The position numbers and the translations under genes were made by a program. A stretch of 64,000 bases of DNA. Source: Levilactobacillus lanxiensis (GTDB lineage: Bacteria > Bacillota > Bacilli > Lactobacillales > Lactobacillaceae). Below, one piece after another: positions 54,794 to 62,881 of the stretch. Below the pieces are notes generated by a model, which searched no databases, was not told the origin of the DNA, and worked only from the letters and a program-made list of their open reading frames with translations. Location: NCBI RefSeq assembly GCF_016861655.1, contig NZ_BOLN01000006.1, positions 124,001 to 188,000 on the forward strand, given 5' to 3'. Numbering within the stretch: the stretch's first letter is position 1; every line of letters begins with the position of its first letter.

Positions 54794-55234
54794 TTAAAGT
54801 CTTCGCTTAATCAACACTATGGGTGCAAATACAATTAAAACAAAGCAGTAAAATTGACGAATCAACCACGCCCCCCATCCAGTACTAGGCATGGTAGTCC
54901 TGATGGGCAAATAAGAAACACGGGTATGCGCAACGCGCCAGTTAGACCCCCGGTCATAGTTAGCCAAATCGCTATTGTGAAACCTCATAGCGATATTCGC
55001 TTGATTTCGCCCCAAATGTTTAAGCCACATTGGGCTTTGACGGGCAATGAATGGATAGGCGATTAACCATGACAAAACGAAATAAATGGTAAAAATACTG
55101 TGATCAAGAATAATTGTTGTTCCAACCGTCCGTGAAACTAAAATTAGATAAAGGCCTACTGGAAACAAACTCTGTAAATAAATTTTTAAGATTCTACCCA
55201 CCTTGATGCAGACCATCACCAAAATCGCCATCAT
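54794..55234 (-). CDS. Hypothetical membrane protein
   Basis: 146 residues with three to four hydrophobic segments (about 15-38, 45-65 and 118-140) and a polar middle (RFHNSDLANYDRGSNWRVAH). AGGGAG lies eight bases before the ATG, inside the end of the upstream small gene; they overlap by 41 bases and are translationally coupled. No family recognised. Confidence 0.65.
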   Translation of the reverse strand: MMAILVMVCIKVGRILKIYLQSLFPVGLYLILVSRTVGTTIILDHSIFTIYFVLSWLIAYPFIARQSPMWLKHLGRNQANIAMRFHNSDLANYDRGSNWRVAHTRVSYLPIRTTMPSTGWGAWLIRQFYCFVLIVFAPIVLIKRRL

Positions 55235-55364
55235 CCGGAAAACTCCCTTCAGGTAACCAGTAAGCTGATTGGCGGACCTGTGAATTAACCACTACTTTGG
55301 TAATCACCGGGCCAGCAATTCCCAATGTTGCCAATGTCAAAATTAAGATCACTAACTTCTCCAT
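55194..55364 (-). CDS. Small membrane-anchored protein
   Basis: 56 residues from ATG 55364. One transmembrane helix (MEKLVILILTLATLGIAG) and a short outer tail ending in an acidic Gly/Asp-rich stretch (GSFPDDGDFGDGLHQGG). First gene of the coupled pair with the 146-residue membrane protein. No family recognised; a small secreted peptide precursor is conceivable but unproven. Confidence 0.55.
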   Translation of the reverse strand: MEKLVILILTLATLGIAGPVITKVVVNSQVRQSAYWLPEGSFPDDGDFGDGLHQGG

Positions 55365-55544
55365 ATGAATCACTTCTCTTCGAATAAATTTGAACTGATG
55401 GTACGACCTAGACCTATCACGCACAACAATAAAACTACTTATTAGCCATGATTTGTAAAATCAACAAAACAATCGAGCAAATAATCTGTACACAAAATCC
55501 AAAACAGAAAATTAATTACTGCCTTGAATCCTTTGTCAAAAACT

Positions 55545-56891
55545 TCAAGCACGCTCATTTAGCCGTGCGGACCAAACCATGCCCAGCAGCGAAATCACGC
55601 CCGCCCCAATCATGATTGCCTGAAAGCCGCTAACAAATCCCAACTGGTGAAACTGATAGAAAATCATCACTGAAATTGTCGTCCCCAACGCCCCACCTAA
55701 CAACCGAAAGACGTTATAGATACCAGACGCCTTGCCAATCATGACGTTCGGCACCGCACCCAGCACCGCTTTCTGTAATGCCGGTCCTGCCATCGATAAT
55801 CCAATGCCGGCCAGCATTAGCGGTAAAACTAACCACACATAAGTTTGATGAACAAACGACGCCAACAATAAATAACCCAACCCTTGGAACAGTAAACCCA
55901 GCGTCGCCACTCCCCGTTCACCAAAGCGGTCGACGGCTCTTCCCGCGAATGGTGCCACCAAGACCAACGTTCCCGTCCACGGCAGTAATTCCAGCCCAGC
56001 CGTTAACGCCGTCGCCCGTGGCTCGGCCTGCAAATACTGCGGCAGGAAGAAAACGACCCCGTACATTGATCCGTAGAGACAAGCCGTTGCGAGATTGCCA
56101 CCCGTAAAGGTTGCCTCATGGAAAAGGGTCAGTGGCACCATGGGCAACGCTTCCCGGGCCTGCCGAATCAGAAACCAGCCAGCCGCTCCGATACTGAGTC
56201 CCCCGATACCCAAGACGAAATCTAGTTTGTCACCTGTGGTCGCTACGGACAATGCCCAAATGATTCCCGCCATGGCCATAATGATCAACGCATTATCAAG
56301 TAGATTAATCGGTTCTCGTTGTCCTCGACTTTCCGGCAAATAGTGTTGTGCCAACAGGATACCCAAGAGGCCCACGGGAACGTTGATCCAGAAAATCCAC
56401 TGCCAAGTCAGTTGGGCCACGATGAAGCCACCCAAAGACGGGCCCACAATCAAGGCCAAGCCACCAATGCCACTCCAGATTCCTAAGGCACGGCCCCGTT
56501 GGTTGGCAGGCATAGCGTTCGTCAGAATGGCCATCGACATGGGTGTCATGACCGAGGCCCCCAGCCCCTCGACGATTCGCGCCAGAATGAGCCAACTAAT
56601 ATTGGTCGCCAACGCGCAAAATACCGAACCAATGGTGAAAATTAGAATTCCCCACAAATAGACGCATCGTCGCCCCCAGCGCTCGCCCAAAGCGACCCCG
56701 ACCAGTAGAATCGCTGCGATGGTAATATTGTAGGCATTCAATGCCCATTGTAGCGTGCCCACTGAAATCTGAAAATCGGTGCGAATAGCCGTCGATGCCG
56801 TTGTCACAATCATCGCGTCCATCATGGCCATGAAAAATCCTAACGAGGTTAACCCCAAAATCCATTTCAATCGATGCGTCTCCCCTGTCAT
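55545..56891 (-). CDS. MFS transporter, DHA2 family
   Basis: 448 residues. Motif D1 FFMAMMDAMIVTTASTAIR (about 20), motif A GVALGERWGRRCVYL (about 65), motif C IVGPSLGGFIVAQLTWQWIF (about 148). About 13-14 helices are predicted. Likely a drug or metabolite exporter. The promoter TTGTCA-N17-TATGGT precedes it, with a 10-bp inverted repeat right after the -10. The ArsR gene upstream on the same strand has its own terminator and could control this promoter. Confidence 0.9.
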   Translation of the reverse strand: MTGETHRLKWILGLTSLGFFMAMMDAMIVTTASTAIRTDFQISVGTLQWALNAYNITIAAILLVGVALGERWGRRCVYLWGILIFTIGSVFCALATNISWLILARIVEGLGASVMTPMSMAILTNAMPANQRGRALGIWSGIGGLALIVGPSLGGFIVAQLTWQWIFWINVPVGLLGILLAQHYLPESRGQREPINLLDNALIIMAMAGIIWALSVATTGDKLDFVLGIGGLSIGAAGWFLIRQAREALPMVPLTLFHEATFTGGNLATACLYGSMYGVVFFLPQYLQAEPRATALTAGLELLPWTGTLVLVAPFAGRAVDRFGERGVATLGLLFQGLGYLLLASFVHQTYVWLVLPLMLAGIGLSMAGPALQKAVLGAVPNVMIGKASGIYNVFRLLGGALGTTISVMIFYQFHQLGFVSGFQAIMIGAGVISLLGMVWSARLNERA

Positions 56892-56915
56892 TGCCCCATC
56901 TCCTAAGGTTGCTTA

Positions 56916-56939
56916 ATAGTTCAAAAAGCTTTGAACTAT
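56916..56939. promoter_or_regulatory. Inverted-repeat operator of the MFS gene
   Basis: ATAGTTCAAA-AAGC-TTTGAACTAT, just downstream of the -10 of the MFS promoter. Confidence 0.7.
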
Positions 56940-56942
56940 GTA

Positions 56943-56971
56943 ACCATAGCATGCCCCTTGTCAGCTGACAA
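56943..56971 (-). promoter_or_regulatory. MFS promoter
   Basis: Minus strand TTGTCA (56971-56966), 17 bases, TATGGT (56948-56943). The -35 lies in a palindrome CTTGTCAGCTGACAAG (56957-56972). Confidence 0.6.
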
Positions 56972-56980
56972 GCACCAAAA

Positions 56981-57013
56981 TTAAAAAGAGCCGCTCCCGG
57001 GGGAACGACTCTG
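56981..57013 (-). terminator. Terminator of the ArsR gene
   Basis: AGAGTCGTTC / GAGCGGCTCT with minus-strand TTTTTAA tail. Confidence 0.82.
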
Positions 57014-57028
57014 CAATGGTCTAATGCG

Positions 57029-57325
57029 CTAAAGATTTTGCCAGAAATGGGTCAAGTAGTGATCAAACGTCGAGCGGTCTAGCCTGACATTTTTTTCACG
57101 GCCGACCTTGTTTACGGAAATCAATCCCGCTTCCTGGAGAATCTTAAAATGATACGACCCGGAAGTCTTACTAATGTGCATGGCACGACCGACCTCGCCA
57201 CAAGCTACCTCGTGGTCCAACTGATTGAGATATTGAATGATGGCCAGGCGAATGGGGTCAGCCAGGGCCTTAAATATTTGGACAGATGCGTCATTTTTTT
57301 GTAATTGGTTAACCATATCACTCAT
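57029..57325 (-). CDS. ArsR-family winged-helix regulator
   Basis: 98 residues. IFKALADPIRLAIIQYLNQL, then the recognition region MHISKTSGSYHFKILQEAGL (about 48-67) and wing. Metal-ligand cysteines are limited to one in ACGEVG, so a metal sensor is not supported. Likely regulates itself and the downstream MFS exporter at the palindrome 56916-56939; inferred from position. Confidence 0.87.
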   Translation of the reverse strand: MSDMVNQLQKNDASVQIFKALADPIRLAIIQYLNQLDHEVACGEVGRAMHISKTSGSYHFKILQEAGLISVNKVGREKNVRLDRSTFDHYLTHFWQNL

Positions 57326-57358
57326 CCTACTAGACTTGATTTTTGAATTCCCCTATCA

Positions 57359-57754
57359 TCACGATTTATGCTTGGCCCGTTGCTTCAACGCCTGATTGAT
57401 CTGACTGACACGGAGGTGCTGGTCCAACATGACAACGGCCCAAACGACGACGTAGATCAGGACAAACTCAATCCAGAAGGAAACGCCAATGGACCAGTTA
57501 TTATAGAGCATCAGCCCTAATATCAGCACGGCCGTCCCGACCAAATGAATCCCAAACGCCAGTGGCCAGGCCACCTCTTCATGGTCACTGTCAAAGATCA
57601 TACTGAGAATACCAATTGCCCCACTCGCCAAAAGCAGGCTGACCACGTTTTTCGGGAAGACGTTGGTGGGGGCCACGCTAAAGGCAATCAGCAGGAGATA
57701 GGCAACGGCGCCATAACCCACGCCTCTGATGGCGTACCTGAATATTTTAGTCAT
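57359..57754 (-). CDS. DUF3021 membrane protein
   Basis: 131 residues, four transmembrane helices. IRGVGYGAVAYLLLIAF and FDSDHEEVAWPLAFGIHLVG fit DUF3021, a family normally encoded beside LytTR regulators, as here. It probably modulates the LytTR protein. Last gene of the operon ABC ATPase / permease / LytTR / DUF3021. Confidence 0.87.
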   Translation of the reverse strand: MTKIFRYAIRGVGYGAVAYLLLIAFSVAPTNVFPKNVVSLLLASGAIGILSMIFDSDHEEVAWPLAFGIHLVGTAVLILGLMLYNNWSIGVSFWIEFVLIYVVVWAVVMLDQHLRVSQINQALKQRAKHKS

Positions 57755-57765
57755 AGCTCCCCCTC

Positions 57766-58221
57766 CTACAAGCCCAGTTGGCTCATTAAGTCTTTAACAT
57801 ATTTACGACTCACAGCGGTTTTAAGTTGATTCGTTAAAATCGCCGTCATGTTGCCTGAGAAGCTATCCTCCAAGGACTGCAGGTGGTCTAAATTTAAGAC
57901 GCCATGCTTGGAGACCTGAATAAAATTAGGGTTGGCTAAGCGTTGGACCAGGTGCCGCAACGTTTCGTGCGTGGTAATCGTGTCCGTGGTGGTGTACAGC
58001 ATCAGCGTCTCGTGCTGGACATCGGCAAGAATAATTGTGGCCGCCTTGACCATCACCAATCGATCCGGCGTCTTCACGGGAATGATCCCCGCATGCGCCA
58101 CCTGGTAGTTCCCCAGGTAGGTCATAATCGCCGCTGTCTCGGGACTCTCGGCGGCCGCTTCCACCACCACTAGGGGATCAGCCGGATCAATCGTCTCATT
58201 CTGTTCAAATTTATGCCGCAC
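57766..58221 (-). CDS. LytTR DNA-binding regulator without receiver domain
   Basis: 151 residues from GTG 58221 (GGGGTGA upstream; GTG 58230 is an alternative). The LytTR domain occupies about residues 55-150, with TITTHETLRHLVQRL, FIQVSKHGVLNLDHLQSL and TAVSRKYVKDL. There is no phosphoreceiver domain. Together with DUF3021 it forms the membrane-inhibitor type regulator pair. It likely controls the ABC operon that precedes it. Confidence 0.87.
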   Translation of the reverse strand: MRHKFEQNETIDPADPLVVVEAAAESPETAAIMTYLGNYQVAHAGIIPVKTPDRLVMVKAATIILADVQHETLMLYTTTDTITTHETLRHLVQRLANPNFIQVSKHGVLNLDHLQSLEDSFSGNMTAILTNQLKTAVSRKYVKDLMSQLGL

Positions 58222-58241
58222 GCTGATCACCCCATTTTCAG

Positions 58242-59117
58242 TTACCGTTCGCGCAGGTACTGGCGTCGGCGCTGGATCTGTAGCCATTTCAGACCAAATA
58301 CCAGCACCACGGTACCGCTAAAGATTAATCCCATTATGAGGTAAGTTTCCTGTTGGGTCAACAAGGTCGACCAGTTTAATCGGATACCCATCAATCGTTC
58401 AAAGGTATGGCGCGTTGCCAAATGTCCAGCAAAGGCTGATTTCAGCTTGTCGTCCATCAAAAATTGCCGGTAGAGCGCCGCCACGTAGCTGCCGGGGATG
58501 AATTTGACCATACTCTGCGCGAAGCTTGGCAAGGCACCAATGGGGATGTACGTCCCCACCAGAAACCCGGCCGCGGTCCCTATGATTGTCCCCAATTTGC
58601 CTAAACTGTCCACCGTGTGAATGCCTTGGACGATGGCCGCATTCACCACAACCGCCAACAAAGAGCTCGTGACCATGAGTCCCAACGTGTTCAGAACGGC
58701 CGTACCCGACAGCGTCAGGCCATCCGTCAGGTAAAAGCCACCCCACATGATGCCAAACATCGCCAGCTGCGTTAGCGTGCCAATCACCGCTGCACTGATC
58801 AGGTAGCTGGTGAATAGGTGCAACGGACCGGCGTCGGTCAACGTTAAATCGTCCGCAATGTGTTTTTCCTTATCGGTGACCATCAGCGCCAGACTAGTGA
58901 GGGTCGTCGTGATGCTAGTAATCGCCAGCGTGCCCCCAATCAGCCACGTATCGAGCATGAGTTTGGCGTCCGGCATCTGGTGCCAACTTGCTAACATATT
59001 TTTCTTCAGGAAGACCAGGTATAGCACAAACGAGATGAGCGCCCCCAGAAGTGAGAAGAAGACGCCACTGTGATCCCGAAAATACAGCAATAAGTTGCGT
59101 TTGATCATGGCTAGCAT
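58242..59117 (-). CDS. ABC-2 type transporter permease
   Basis: 291 residues, six transmembrane helices. Starts with the cytoplasmic LAMIKRNLLLYFRDHSGVFF typical of ABC-2 permeases; the last loop region and LPSFAQSMVKFIPGSYVAALYR (about 203) are also characteristic. One base separates it from the ATPase gene. Exports an unknown substrate, perhaps an antimicrobial or lipid. The end overlaps the region where LytTR starts. Confidence 0.88.
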   Translation of the reverse strand: MLAMIKRNLLLYFRDHSGVFFSLLGALISFVLYLVFLKKNMLASWHQMPDAKLMLDTWLIGGTLAITSITTTLTSLALMVTDKEKHIADDLTLTDAGPLHLFTSYLISAAVIGTLTQLAMFGIMWGGFYLTDGLTLSGTAVLNTLGLMVTSSLLAVVVNAAIVQGIHTVDSLGKLGTIIGTAAGFLVGTYIPIGALPSFAQSMVKFIPGSYVAALYRQFLMDDKLKSAFAGHLATRHTFERLMGIRLNWSTLLTQQETYLIMGLIFSGTVVLVFGLKWLQIQRRRQYLRER

Positions 59118-59118
59118 G

Positions 59119-59979
59119 TTACCGCATCTCCTTTCCTGTTAAGGCCAGGAAGGCATCATCCATGGTGCCCGGCCGGAATTCAAAGTTACTGATCAATGGC
59201 CGATTGGCCGTTAAAATGTCGAGCGCTGCCTGCATCGTTGGTAGGCTAAAGACCAGCTGGTCGGCAGTACGCCGAATTGGCTGCTGGGCCACCCGAGCTG
59301 CCAGTTGTGCCACATTCGGGGAGGTCAGCGTCAACCGGTCCGCCGCGTAGCGATTCTTGATGTCAGCCGCCGTGCCCTGGGCTAGGATTCGACCATGATC
59401 AATCACGATGACGTTGTCCGCCGCGTCCGCCTCATCCAGGTAATGTGTGGTCAGGATGACAGTCAGCTTTTTCTCTCGCTGTAACCGTTGAATCAGCGTC
59501 CAGATGGCTAGCCGCGTCTGAATATCCAGACCGGTCGTGGGTTCATCCAGAAATAAAATGTCTGGCTCGTTGATCAGGGCCCGGGCGATGTCGACGCGCC
59601 GTCGTTGCCCACCGGATAAGGTGCCGTAGCGTTGGGCCATAAACGCGGTGAGCCCCAGCTGCTGGCTCAAAACGGTGACCCGGTCAGCGGGAATGTGCCG
59701 ATACTGGCCAGCACGAATCTGTAAATTTTCCCGAACCGTTAAGATGTCATCCAGCACGCTACCCTGAAAGACCACGCCCAGCTTGGGGTCATGATCGTAG
59801 GTCACCTGGCCGGCAGTCGGTTGCAGCAGACCAATCAGCATGTTCATGGTCGTCGACTTCCCCGCCCCGTTTGGCCCCAGTAGTGCGGTAAAGCTGCCCT
59901 TTTCAATCTGCAGGTCCACCGCGTTAACAGCAATGTGATCCCCAAAGGTCTTGGTTAAGTGTTGCGCTTCTAATAGCAT
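59119..59979 (-). CDS. ABC transporter ATP-binding protein
   Basis: 286 residues. Walker A LLGPNGAGKSTTMNML (about 34), Q-loop VVFQGSVLDD, signature GTLSGGQRRRVDIARAL (about 132), Walker B DILFLDEPTTGLD (about 155), His-switch LTTHYLDEAD. The C-terminal 70 residues are the extension seen in drug-export ATPases. ATG 59979 is chosen because AGGAG stands eight bases upstream; the ATG at 59988 overlaps it. First gene of the four-gene operon. Confidence 0.93.
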   Translation of the reverse strand: MLLEAQHLTKTFGDHIAVNAVDLQIEKGSFTALLGPNGAGKSTTMNMLIGLLQPTAGQVTYDHDPKLGVVFQGSVLDDILTVRENLQIRAGQYRHIPADRVTVLSQQLGLTAFMAQRYGTLSGGQRRRVDIARALINEPDILFLDEPTTGLDIQTRLAIWTLIQRLQREKKLTVILTTHYLDEADAADNVIVIDHGRILAQGTAADIKNRYAADRLTLTSPNVAQLAARVAQQPIRRTADQLVFSLPTMQAALDILTANRPLISNFEFRPGTMDDAFLALTGKEMR

Positions 59980-60110
59980 CTGCCTCATCTCCTATGCCAA
60001 GAGAATACACCGTAAGGGCGCGTGGCGTCTCGGTGATTGGGTTAAGTGGCGATTTTTGCTGGGTAAGTGGTTGAAATGGTGCGGTAAAAATGACCGATTC
60101 TTGATGGAAA

Positions 60111-60149
60111 ATAAAAAAGCACCGTCACCTCTCGGATGACCGATGCTTT
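60111..60149 (-). terminator. Terminator of the surface-protein gene
   Basis: AAAGCATCGGTCA / TGACGGTGCTTT stem on the minus strand, TTTTTATTT tail. Confidence 0.8.
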
Positions 60150-60196
60150 GTACCCCTTACTTCAGTGACCATTCACGCATAAAACTAATTCCCCAA

Positions 60197-60895
60197 TTAG
60201 TCAGCGTTCTTGAATTGCCCACTAGTTAAGGCGCTCTTCAAGACCCAGCCTTGACCCTTAACGTAGCTAAACGTCTGGGTCTTCTTGGCTGAATTCTTTA
60301 ATTTTAATTGCTTCGTAACTTTGTAAGTCGTGCTAGCCTTTAATTGACCCTTGGCTTTCAAGGTTGCCGTTGGCCGGTCAGCGGCGATGGCTGCCTTGTA
60401 AACGACTGGCTTGGCGTCCTTCGTGTGCATCGTCTTGGCTTGTTTGAAGAAGCTGGATGAGACGATGGTGTAGTTCACAGCTTTGGCCTTCACACCGTCA
60501 GCGGCCTTAAACTTGCCGGCCGTTAACTTGCTGGCAACGACCCAGCCCTGACCCTTAACGTAGCTGTAGGTCTGGTTTTTCTTGGCGTTTAATTTCAATG
60601 TGGCTTGCTTAGTCACTTTGTAAGTGGTACCTGACTTCAGCTTCCCCTTAGCCGTCAACGTCATGGTTGGCCGATCAGCGGCGATGCTGGCCTTGTAAAC
60701 GACTGGCTTGGCATCCTTGGTATGCACCGTCTTGGCCTGCTTGAAGAAGTTAGACGAAACGATAGTGTAGGTCTTACTTTGCTTAGTCGTTGCCGCAGTG
60801 GCGACAGCCGTCGTGCTCTTAGCAGAAGCTGGTACGGCCAATGCCAACGGCGCAACCATTCCTAAAACAGTCATCAATACTAAAGATTTTTTCAT
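60197..60895 (-). CDS. Secreted protein with two tandem repeats (SH3-like/SLAP-like)
   Basis: 232 residues. Signal peptide with cleavage near VPASAKS (about residue 27). Two repeats of about 90 residues (about 45-135 and 143-232) are nearly identical: YTIVSS-FFKQAKT-HTKDAKPVVYKA, then TTYKVTKQ and YSYVKGQGWV. The second half resembles the GW/SH3-type wall-binding pattern. Lys-rich, suggesting attachment to the anionic wall polymer. No LPXTG anchor. Strong promoter upstream (60956-60928). Confidence 0.8.
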   Translation of the reverse strand: MKKSLVLMTVLGMVAPLALAVPASAKSTTAVATAATTKQSKTYTIVSSNFFKQAKTVHTKDAKPVVYKASIAADRPTMTLTAKGKLKSGTTYKVTKQATLKLNAKKNQTYSYVKGQGWVVASKLTAGKFKAADGVKAKAVNYTIVSSSFFKQAKTMHTKDAKPVVYKAAIAADRPTATLKAKGQLKASTTYKVTKQLKLKNSAKKTQTFSYVKGQGWVLKSALTSGQFKNAD

Positions 60896-60927
60896 GTAAT
60901 CCCACTCCTCTTCCAAAGATTAAAGCT

Positions 60928-60956
60928 AGTATAGGCATGTTACAAAAATGTGTCAA
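60928..60956 (-). promoter_or_regulatory. Strong promoter of the surface-protein gene
   Basis: TTGACA (60956-60951), 17 bases, TATACT (60933-60928). Confidence 0.85.
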
Positions 60957-61019
60957 TGGCATTTCGACTGTAATATATTAAGATGTTCTAAAGGCGCAAT
61001 CTTTTAGGGGAGTGACCAC

Positions 61020-61332
61020 TTGCTCACTAAAACATCCTTCATTCTACAAGTCACTCACAGTTACTGATTTCGACTCCTTACCAGCTTAAACATGGACCAG
61101 AAGCAACGCAAACCTTTATGTCGGTGATTGGTGCTGCTATTGGGGCGCTTATTTGCGGTAGTTATCTCTGTGTGCAGCGCACCACTTTCGGGCAAAATAT
61201 TTTCAACCAGATTGTCTCAATCATCGCCCAACACGGGCTGGCTGGTCTGCTCCTGACCATTACGGGACTGGTTGTTATCTTGCTCGGTTATACCTATTAT
61301 CGCAGTCTGATTGGCTTTCATCCGAGTGACGC
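61020..61332 (+). pseudogene. Membrane-protein gene, frameshifted and cut by the IS element
   Basis: A GGGGAG site precedes a TTG at 61020 (LLTKTSFILQVTHS), but that frame stops; coding-like sequence continues in another frame (QLLISTPYQLKHGPEATQTF and two transmembrane segments, GAAIGALICGSYLCV and LAGLLLTITGLVVILLG). The last codons before a stop are IS sequence: the gene is interrupted at 61333. The family was not identified. Confidence 0.55.
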
Positions 61333-61472
61333 GTCAATTGCCCCTGAATGAATTCAGAGGCTTGTCGCTCACGTGTCTTGCAACACAGTAGTCCAGCATG
61401 CCCGTTAAGTTACTCCTACTCGTAGTGGCAACATCATCGGGTAATTGACGGCAACCCGTTTAACTGTCAGGT

Positions 61473-62693
61473 TTACCCAGCAGTTGTTAGCTTCTTAATC
61501 TTTGGTCGCTTGACACCGCTCAGCCATTCTTGCCCAAGCATCTTAATGTTCATTGCACCTAATCGGTCATCGTTACAACGATACTGGCATTGTTTGCACC
61601 AATACTCGTGGGTATCATGATGTCGGTTGGCCTTATCAACTAGTCCACACTTGGGGCAACGTTGCGAGGTGAATGCTGGATTAACTTTCACGACATTGCT
61701 TTCGATGGCCTGAGCCTTATACGTTAAGAAGAATTCTAGTTGGAAAAAGGCCCAAGAACGATGGCTATTGCGTAGAGATTTTGGTAGATCATCCGTATCG
61801 AATGTCACGTTTGTTAAGTCTTCCAAGACAAAAAGTGTATGCGAACCATATAGGGCAACGAGTGTCTTAGCTAGCCAATGATTCACATCGGTCATCCAGC
61901 GGTTCTCTCGTTGAGCTAGCTGTTTCAACTTTTTCTTGGCGGACTTTGTTCCTTTACTTTGCAGCTGTCGTCGAATCTCTAGGAACTTCTTCCGCCTACG
62001 CAAAATCTTTTGACCGTCGAAGAATAGTGTTTTTCCTTCACTATCATAGGCAGTTGCTAGGAAGCGTAAGCCACGATCAATCCCGACAATCTGTGGATTA
62101 CCTTGCTGATTGAAATCAGGAACCTCTTTGGTAATACCGATGTGCAAAAACCACTTGCCTCGGTTGTGGACCAGTTTGGCAGTACCAAGCTTCCAATCAT
62201 CAGTAAAATATTTCGCAAATCCCTTGCTGGTGAACGCTAACTTTGTTCGTTTACCCAGCGTAGTTATTGAGATTTGTTGCATGTCCTCTACAAAGGAATA
62301 ATTGCTCTGTCGAACCAAATCAGCTTGTGGACGACGAAAATGGATGGGTTTCACCAACCAGTTCAGGTCTCTAGGAACTTGAATCCACTTTTTTTCTCCG
62401 TTCTTGTAGCGATACGGATGTTGCTTCATCTGTTCTCGGACAGTTTTGTAGCGAGCTACTACTGTCCGAAAAACAGATTGGACCATCTGACTGTTGAGCG
62501 ATGTTTCTTGTCTGAATCGTTTGTACAGTTGGTGATTGATTTTTAACCAACTTAACTGAAACTCATGATCAAATATCCATTGACTGACAATATTAGCTAA
62601 TCGTTGATACTCTTGACTCATTGCTAGAAATTGATCTGCTTGATCAGTGTCCGGATAGAGTCTTAGTTTGATTGTTCGACCCAGTTTAACCAA
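61473..62693 (-). CDS. tnpB: RNA-guided nuclease TnpB (IS605 family), copy 2
   Basis: 406 residues, intact, with the same catalytic residues as copy 1: GIDRGL, VLEDLTN, NDDRLGAMNI and the four-Cys zinc finger (CPKCG, CKQC). TTG start with GGGGAGG. Promoter TGG-TATAAT (62729-62721), with the palindrome GAAC-ATAT-GTTT (62747-62758) overlapping the -35. The two copies differ at scattered positions, so they are old paralogues and not a recent duplication. Confidence 0.92.
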   Translation of the reverse strand: MVKLGRTIKLRLYPDTDQADQFLAMSQEYQRLANIVSQWIFDHEFQLSWLKINHQLYKRFRQETSLNSQMVQSVFRTVVARYKTVREQMKQHPYRYKNGEKKWIQVPRDLNWLVKPIHFRRPQADLVRQSNYSFVEDMQQISITTLGKRTKLAFTSKGFAKYFTDDWKLGTAKLVHNRGKWFLHIGITKEVPDFNQQGNPQIVGIDRGLRFLATAYDSEGKTLFFDGQKILRRRKKFLEIRRQLQSKGTKSAKKKLKQLAQRENRWMTDVNHWLAKTLVALYGSHTLFVLEDLTNVTFDTDDLPKSLRNSHRSWAFFQLEFFLTYKAQAIESNVVKVNPAFTSQRCPKCGLVDKANRHHDTHEYWCKQCQYRCNDDRLGAMNIKMLGQEWLSGVKRPKIKKLTTAG

Positions 62694-62746
62694 TGGATAC
62701 CTCCCCTGTAGATTGGATTAATTATACCATGTTTAGCTCTCTAGGG

Positions 62747-62758
62747 GAACATATGTTT
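62747..62758 (-). promoter_or_regulatory. LexA-like palindrome at the tnpB copy 2 promoter
   Basis: GAAC-ATAT-GTTT; the centre differs from copy 1 (GTAC) yet remains self-complementary. Confidence 0.5.
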
Positions 62759-62835
62759 TGAAAAAGAATACAAAGTTCTGGCATTCATCCCGCGATTAAA
62801 GTCGCAGGTTTTCTGCTTGGCTTTTAATAAAAAAT

Positions 62836-62881
62836 AAAGGAACATCGCAATTACCATAACAGGTTAAGGCGATGTTCCTTT
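62836..62881 (-). terminator. Terminator-like hairpin next to IS copy 2
   Basis: AAAGGAACATCGC / GCGATGTTCCTTT, perfect 13 bp, followed on the minus strand by TATTTTTTATT. Confidence 0.85.

Larger units (their letters stand above)
61333..62832 (-). mobile_element. IS605-type TnpB-only element, copy 2 (1500 bp)
   Basis: Same ends as copy 1: GTCAATTGCC at 61333 and TAATAAAA at 62832. The right-end hairpin CCCCTGAAT / ATTCAGAGG and the left-end hairpin CCCGCGAT / GTCGCAGG (62789-62808) are kept. No TnpA. It interrupts the gene at 61020 and lies next to a terminator hairpin (62836-62881). Confidence 0.85.

Noticed and set aside
61118-61351. Intact 77-residue membrane protein ending in the IS element
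   Set aside because: Its last codons are IS sequence and coding-like sequence extends upstream of the ATG, so it is a truncated fragment.
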